Positions 23,445-28,904 of a stretch of 28,904 nt of DNA are shown here, one piece after another. The notes beneath the pieces are model-generated. The model made no database searches and was not told where the DNA came from. It worked only from the letters and a program-made list of their open reading frames with translations. Where the stretch lies: contig NW_003151452.1 in assembly GCF_000003605.2 (NCBI RefSeq), positions 1 through 28,904 on the forward strand. Reading direction: 5' to 3'. Numbering within the stretch: position 1 is the stretch's first letter; each line of letters begins with the position of its first letter. The stretch is from Saccoglossus kowalevskii (lineage: Eukaryota > Hemichordata > Enteropneusta > Harrimaniidae). The translations under genes were made by a program, and so were the position numbers.

Positions 23445-24547
23445 ATGTCTAACTACTACAGTGCTTACACGGCTATACCGATATTATCTACAATATGTCT
23501 AACTACTACAGTGCTTACACGACTATACTGATATTATCTACAATATGTCTAACTACTACAGTGCTTACTCGACTATACCAATATTATCTACAATATGTCT
23601 AACTACTACAGAGCTTACACGGCTATACCGATATTATCTACAATATGTCTAACTACTACAGTGCTTACACGACTGTACTGATATTATCTACAATATGTCT
23701 AACTACTACAGTGCTTACACGGCTATACTGATATTATCTACAATATGTCTAACTACTTCAGTGCTTACACGACTATACTGATATTATCTACAATATGTCT
23801 AACTACTGCAGTGCTTACACGACTATAACAATACTATCTACAATATGTCTAACTACTACAGTGCTTACACGGCTATACTGATATTATCTACAATATGTCT
23901 AACTACTACAGTGCTTACACGACTATACTGATATTATCTACAATATGTCTAACTACTACAGTGCTTACACTGCTATACCGATATTATCTACAATATGTCT
24001 AACTACTACAGTTGCTTACACGACTATACTGATATTATCTACAATATGTCTAACTACTACAGTTGCTTACACGACTATACTGATATTATCTACAATATGT
24101 CTAACTACTACATTACTTACGCGGTTATACTTATAGTATCTACAATATGTCTAACTACTACAGTGCTTACACGGCTATACTGATATTATCTACAATATGT
24201 CTAACTACTACAGTGCTTACACGACTGTACTGATATTATCTACAATATGTCTAACTACTACAGTGCTTACACGGCTATACTGATATTATCTACAATATGT
24301 CTAACTACTACAGTGCTTACACGACTATACTGATATTATCTACAATATGTCTAACTACTACAGTGCTTACACTGCTATACCGATATTATCTACAATATGT
24401 CTAACTACTACAGTTGCTTACTCGACTATACCAATATTATCTACAATATGTCTAACTACTACAGAGCTTACACGGCTATACCGATATTATCTACAATATG
24501 TCTAACTACTACAGTGCTTACACGACTGTACTGATATTATCTACAAT
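23445..24547 (+). repeat. Second copy of the 1.10-kb duplication
   Basis: Matches 19689-20791. The O at 23795 ends 'aacaatactatc'. The H/F hybrid is at 24397-24447. The unit after the I (24147) is P, as in the other copy, whereas almost all other I monomers are followed by D. This adds to the case for common descent. Confidence 0.88.
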
Positions 24548-25446
24548 ATGTCTAACTACTACAGTGCTTACACGGCTATACTGATATTATCTACAATATG
24601 TCTAACTACTATATTGCTTACAAGGCTATACTGATATTATCTACAATATGTCTAACTACTACATTGCTTACACGGCTATGCTGATAGTATCTACAATATG
24701 TCTAACTACAACATTGCATACACGGCTATACTGATATTATCTACAATATGTCTAACTACTACAGAGCTTACACGGCTATACCGATATTATCTACAATATG
24801 TCTAACTAGTACAGTGCTTACACGACTGTACTGATATTATCTACAATATGTCTAACTACTACATTGCTTACACGGCTATACGATATTATCTACAATGTGT
24901 CTAACTACTACAGTGCTTACACGGCTATACCGATATTATCTACAATATGTCTAACTACTACAGTGCTTACACGACTATACTGATATTATCTACAATATGT
25001 CTAACTACTACAGTGCTTACTCGACTATACCAATATTATCTACAATATGTCTAACTACTACAGAGCTTACACGGCTATACCGATATTATCTACAATATGT
25101 CTAACTACTACAGTGCTTACACGACTATACTGATATTATCTACAATATGTCTAACTACTTCAGTGCTTACACGACTATACTGATATTATCTACAATATGT
25201 CTAACTACTGCAGTGCTTACACGACTATAACAATATTATCTACAATATGTCTAACTACTACAGTGCTTACACGGCTATACTGATATTATCTACAATATGT
25301 CTAACTACTACAGTGCTTACTCGACTATACCAATATTATCTACAATATGTCTATCTACTACAGAGCTTACACGGCTATACCGATATTATCTACAATATGT
25401 CTAACTACTACAGTGCTTACACGACTATACTGATATTATCTACAAT
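24448..25446 (+). repeat. Copy of 6966-8014 lacking one monomer
   Basis: Order: D B P J K L D M E C A F D A N O P F D A. It carries the same 49-bp E (24848-24896) as 7366-7414. The P between A and N (7665-7714 in the other copy) is missing at 25146/25147. The D at 25347 has 'ctatctactac'. Confidence 0.87.
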
Positions 25447-25898
25447 ATGTCTAACTACTACAGTGCTTACACTGCTATACCGATATTATCTACAATATGT
25501 CTAACTACTACAGTTGCTTACACGACTATACTGATATTATCTACAATATGTCTAACTACTACAGTTGCTTACACGACTATACTGATATTATCTACAATAT
25601 GTCTAACTACTACATTACTTACGCGGTTATACTTATAGTATCTACAATATGTCTAACTACTACAGAGCTTACACGGCTATACCGATATTATCTACAATAT
25701 GTCTAACTACTACAGTGCTTACACGACTGTACTGATATTATCTACAATATGTCTAACTACTACATTGCTTACAGGGCTATACCGATATTATCTACAATGT
25801 GTCTAACTACTACAGTGCTTACACGGATATACCGATATTATCTACAATATGTCTAACTACTACAGTGCTTACACGACTATACTGATATTATCTACAAT
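25397..25898 (+). repeat. Copy of 1453-1954
   Basis: A G H H I D B E C A, with the same 'cagggct' in E (25749) and 'ggatatacc' in C (25799) as at 1805 and 1855. Offset 23944. On the left it overlaps the end of the segment shared with 6966-8014 by one A monomer, where the two ancestries meet. Confidence 0.87.
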
Positions 25899-25998
25899 AT
25901 GTCTAACTACTTCAGTGCATACACGACTATACTGATATTATCTGCAATATGTCTAACTACTACAGTGCTTACACGTCTATACCGATATTATCTACAAT
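25899..25998 (+). repeat. N-R pair left of the 450-bp higher-order repeat
   Basis: N (25899, with 'gtgcatacac' and 'tctgcaat') and R (25949, 'acgtctatacc'). The same N-R pair, without the extra N changes, stands on the right side at 26899-26998, exactly 1000 bp away. R is found only at these two places. Confidence 0.85.
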
Positions 25999-26898
25999 AT
26001 GTCTAACTACTACAGTGCTTACACGACTATACTGATATTATCTACAATATGTCTAACTACTACAGTGATTACACGACTATACCAATAATATTTACTATAT
26101 GTCTAACTACTACATTGCATACACGGCTATACCGATATTATCTACAATGTGTCTAACTACTACAGTGCTTACACGGCTATACCGATATTATCAACAATAT
26201 GTCTAACTACTACAGTGCTTACACGACTATACTGATATTATCTACAATATGTCTAACTACTACAGTGCTTACTCGACTATACCAATATAATCTACAATAT
26301 GTCTAACTACTACAGAGCTTACACGGCTATACCGATATTATCTACAATATGTCTAACTACTACAGTGCTTACACGACTATACTGATATTATCTACAATAT
26401 GTCTAACTACTACAGTGCTTACACGGCTATACTGATATTATCTACAATATGTCTAACTACTACAGTGCTTACACGACTATACTGATATTATCTACAATAT
26501 GTCTAACTACTACAGTGATTACACGACTATACCAATAATATTTACTATATGTCTAACTACTACATTGCTTACACGGATATACCGATATTATCTACAATGT
26601 GTCTAACTACTACAGTGCTTACACGGCTATACCGATATTATCTACAATATGTCTAACTACTACAGTGCTTACACGACTATACTGATATTATCTACAATAT
26701 GTCTAACTACTACAGTGCTTACTCGACTATACCAATATAATCTACAATATGTCTAACTTCTACAGAGCTTACACGGCTATACCGATATTATCTACAATAT
26801 GTCTAACTACTACAGTGCTTACACGACTATACTGATATTATCTACAATATGTCTAACTACTACAGTGCTTACACGGCTATACTGATATTATCTACAAT
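25999..26898 (+). repeat. Two tandem 450-bp higher-order repeats (A-X-E-C-A-F-D-A-P)
   Basis: Nine monomers at 25999-26448 repeat at 26449-26898. X, found only here (26049 and 26499), has 'cagtgattacac' and 'aataatatttactat'. Both F monomers have 'accaatataatc' (26249/26699). Differences: E has 'cattgcatacac' at 26099 but 'ggatatacc' at 26549; C has 'tcaacaat' at 26149; D has 'ctaacttctac' at 26749. This is the cleanest fixed-length HOR in the window. Confidence 0.9.
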
Positions 26899-27300
26899 AT
26901 GTCTAACTACTTCAGTGCTTACACGACTATACTGATATTATCTACAATATGTCTAACTACTACAGTGCTTACACGTCTATACCGATATTATCTACAATAT
27001 GTCTAACTACTACAGTGCTTACACGACTATACTGATATTATCTACAATATGTCTAACTACTACAGTGCTTACACTGCTATACCGATATTATCTACAATAT
27101 GTGTAACTACTACATTTGCTTACATGACTATACTGATATTATCTACAATATGTCTAGCTACTACAGTGTTTACATGACTATACTGATATTATCTACAATA
27201 TGTCTAACTACTACAGTTGCTTACACGACTATACTGATATTATCTACAATATGTCTAACTACTACATTACTTACGCGGTTATACTTATAGTATCTACAAT
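26899..27300 (+). repeat. N-R-A-G and a rearranged H-H-I module
   Basis: Order: N R A G H A* H I. H at 27099 has 'atgtgtaac', 'catttgc' and 'cttacatgac', combining features seen separately in the H pairs at 6514 and 11273. A* (27150-27199) is 50 bp with 'ctagctac' and 'cagtgtttacatgac', apparently a third, altered member between the two 51-bp H monomers. H (27200-27250) and I (27251-27300) are normal. Three monomers stand before I instead of two. Confidence 0.86.
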
Positions 27301-28050
27301 ATGTCTAACTACTACAGTGCTTACACGGCTATACTGATATTATCTACAATATGTCTAACTACTACAGTGCTTACACGACTGTACTGATATTATCTACAAT
27401 ATGTCTAACTACTACAGTGCTTACACGGCTATACTGATATTATCTACAATATGTCTAACTACTACAGTGCTTACACGACTATACTGATATTATCTACAAT
27501 ATGTCTAACTACTACAGTGCTTACACGACTGTACTGATATTATCTACAATATGTCTAACTACTACATTGCTTACACGGCTATACCGATATTATCTACAAT
27601 GTGTCTAACTACTACAGTGCGTACACGGCTATACCGATATTATCTACAATATGTCTAACTACTACAGTGCTTACACGACTATACTGATATTATCTACAAT
27701 ATGTCTAACTACTACAGTGCTTACTCGACTATACCAATATTATCTACAATATGTCTAACTACTACAGAGCTTACACGGCTATACCGATATTATCTACAAT
27801 ATGTCTAACTACTACAGTGCTTACACGACTGTACTGATATTATCTACAATATGTCTAACTACTACAGTGCTTACACGGCTATACTGATATTATCTACAAT
27901 ATGTCTAACTACTATATTGCTTACAAGGCTATACTGATATTATCTACAATATGTCTAACTACTACATTGCTTACACGGCTATGCTGATAGTATCTACAAT
28001 ATGTCTAACTACAACATTGCATACACGGCTATACTGATATTATCTACAAT
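27301..28050 (+). repeat. Satellite segment 27301-28050
   Basis: Order: P B P A B E C A F D B P J K L. The start, I followed by P B P A, matches 20341-20590 and 24097-24346. The C at 27601 has 'gtgcgtacac'. The P-J-K-L module (27851-28050) is followed not by D-M-E, as elsewhere, but by an I. Confidence 0.88.
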
Positions 28051-28450
28051 ATGTCTAACTACTACATTACTTACAAGGTTATACTTATAGTATCTACAAT
28101 ATGTCTAACTACTACAGAGCTTACACGGCTATACCGATATTATCTACAATATGTCTAACTACTACAGTGCTTACACGACTGTACTGATATTATCTACAAT
28201 ATGTCTAACTACTACAGAGCTTACACGGCTATACCGATATTATCTACAATGTGTCTAACTACTACAGTGCTTACACGGCTATACCGATATTATCTACAAT
28301 ATGTCTAACTACTACAGTGCTTACACGACTATACTGATATTATCTACAATATGTCTAACTACTACAGTGCTTACTCGACTATACCAATATTATCTACAAT
28401 ATGTCTAACTACTACAGAGCTTACACGGCTATACCGATATTATCTACAAT
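28051..28450 (+). repeat. Copy of 2157-2556
   Basis: I D B D/E C A F D (plus A in place of B). The I has 'cttacaaggtt' like 2157, and the D/E hybrid is at 28201. This is the only I that follows L instead of H, so 28050/28051 looks like a recombination joint. Confidence 0.87.
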
Positions 28451-28904
28451 ATGTCTAACTACTACAGTGCTTACACGACTATACTGATATTATCTACAAT
28501 ATGTCTAACTACTACAGTGCTTACACGGCTATACTGATATTATCTACAATATGTCTAACTACTTCAGTGCTTACACGACTATACTGATATTATCTACACT
28601 ATGTCTAACTACTGCAGTGCTTACACGACTATAACAATATTATCTACAATATGTCTAACTACTACAGTGCTTACACGGCTATACTGATATTATCTACAAT
28701 ATGTCTAACTACTACAGTGCTTACTCGACTATACCAATATTATCTACAATATGTCTAACTACTACAGAGCTTACACGGCTATACCGATATTATCTACAAT
28801 ATGTCTAACTACTACAGTGCTTACACGACTATACTGATATTATCTACAATATGTCTAACTACTACAGTGCTTACACGACTATACTGATATTATCTACAAT
28901 ATGT
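28401..28904 (+). repeat. Right end: third D-A-P-N-O-P-F unit, three monomers and four bases
   Basis: D A P N O P F at 28401-28750 equals the 350-bp units at 7565 and 7915. D A A (28751-28900) and the first four bases of the next monomer follow. The N at 28551 ends 'tctacact'. The array runs off the window edge with no sign of a boundary. Confidence 0.88.

Larger units (their letters stand above)
1..28904 (+). repeat. 50-bp satellite DNA array filling the window
   Basis: Seen: every part of the window is a head-to-tail copy of one 50-bp unit; 1453-1502 is a good example of the common form. I count 577 complete monomers plus 4 bases. Most are exactly 50 bp; 57 are 51 bp and five are 48-49 bp. 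No inverted segment, interruption, transposon or unique insert was found. The common monomer is 32% GC with 11 C and 5 G on this strand. It has one CpG (position 26-27) and no run of A or T longer than two. Monomer positions 37-50 and 1-11 hardly vary, while positions 12-36 carry nearly all class-defining changes. Known: arrays of this size built of short tandem monomers are typical of eukaryotic centromeric, pericentromeric or subtelomeric heterochromatin. Inferred: a eukaryotic satellite of unidentified species. The unit is minisatellite-sized, but the array length fits the satellite class. I do not recognise the monomer as a named family. Confidence 0.97.

Noticed and set aside
1-28904. CRISPR array.
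   Set aside because: Repeats are contiguous with no unique spacers. The variable half of the monomer recurs in a limited set of classes, and no cas gene is present.
1-28904. CENP-B box or another named centromere motif.
   Set aside because: The GC-rich core of the CENP-B box ('ttcg' followed by 'cggg') is not found. No motif allows a centromere claim.
1-28904. Telomeric repeats or a telomere boundary at the window ends.
   Set aside because: No run of TTAGGG, TTTAGGG, TTAGG or similar units is present at either end or inside.
1-28904. Transposon or retroelement within the array.
   Set aside because: No insertion, target-site duplication, poly-A tract or terminal inverted repeat interrupts the 50-bp register. 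All indels are 1-2 bases or whole monomers.
1-28904. Curved DNA from phased A-tracts.
   Set aside because: The monomer has no run of more than two A or T of the same base in its common form, so classic A-tract bending is not expected.
1-28904. Inverted array segments or hairpin-forming long palindromes.
   Set aside because: All monomers read in the same direction. Only very short dyads ('gatattatc', 'acaatatgt') occur.
1-28904. Assigning the array to a specific species or chromosome.
   Set aside because: Satellite monomers carry no functional homology signal and I do not recognise this one. A name would be a guess.

Overview
The whole window is one uninterrupted tandem-repeat (satellite) array with a basic period of 50 bp. 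I see no gene, RNA gene, transposon, telomeric repeat or unique-sequence island in it. I walked the array monomer by monomer. It holds 577 complete monomers plus 4 trailing bases, all head-to-tail in one orientation. The tally closes on the window length: 577 x 50, plus 57 single-base gains, minus 7 bases lost in short monomers, plus 4, equals 28904. The commonest monomer (for example 1453-1502) has 17 A, 17 T, 11 C and 5 G, so it is 32% GC with a strong C-over-G strand bias. An array of this size and type suggests eukaryotic heterochromatin (centromeric, pericentromeric or subtelomeric). The species and chromosome position cannot be read from the sequence.

Monomer classes used below (position 1 = first base of 'atgtctaact'; + strand). 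A: 'cacgactatactgat', the base form. B: 'gactgtact'. C: 'ggctatacc'. P: 'ggctatact'. D: 'cagagc' plus 'ggctatacc' (creates AGCT). E: 'cattgc' plus 'ggctatacc', with the next monomer starting 'gtgt'. F: 'tactcgactataccaat'. G: 'cactgctatacc'. H: 'cagttgc', a 51-bp monomer. I: 'cattacttacgcggtt' plus 'tactta'. J: 'ctatattgcttacaagg'. K: 'cattgc' plus 'ctatgctgatagta'. L: 'ctacaacattgcatac'. M: 'ctagtacag' plus 'gactgt' (creates ACTAGT). N: 'cttcag'. O: 'ctgcag' plus 'ataacaat' (creates CTGCAG). R: 'acgtctatacc'. X: 'cagtgattacac' plus 'aataatatttac'.

The classes are not shuffled at random. They follow a clear grammar with fixed modules: G-H-H-I (24 copies plus one variant), P-J-K-L (8 copies plus two partial ones) and M-E-C. 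The modules are joined at variable spacing, so the array is an irregular, patchwork higher-order repeat (HOR) rather than a fixed-length HOR. Segments of 0.4-1.9 kb recur elsewhere in the window with shared private variants. The largest are 11-1502 with 16492-17983, 5612-7464 with 10371-12224, 13527-14678 with 22193-23142, 19689-20791 with 23445-24547, and 6966-8014 with 24448-25446. Short regular tandem HORs appear at 4359-4958 (350 bp), 7565-8264 (350 bp) and 25999-26898 (450 bp). A more divergent block lies at 16083-16481, just before the second copy of the left-end segment.

Layout: the left segment (1-1502) opens with ten non-consensus bases. A mosaic of G-H-H-I-spaced cassettes follows to about 16082, then the divergent block, then the left segment again (16482-17983). 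A second mosaic runs to about 25898 and is built largely from copies of first-half segments in partly the same order. The 450-bp HOR pair and a right-end mosaic to 28904 complete it. All open reading frames are by-products of the repeat. The biology here is array evolution (unequal exchange, conversion, segmental amplification) and possibly chromatin or protein binding, not coding.
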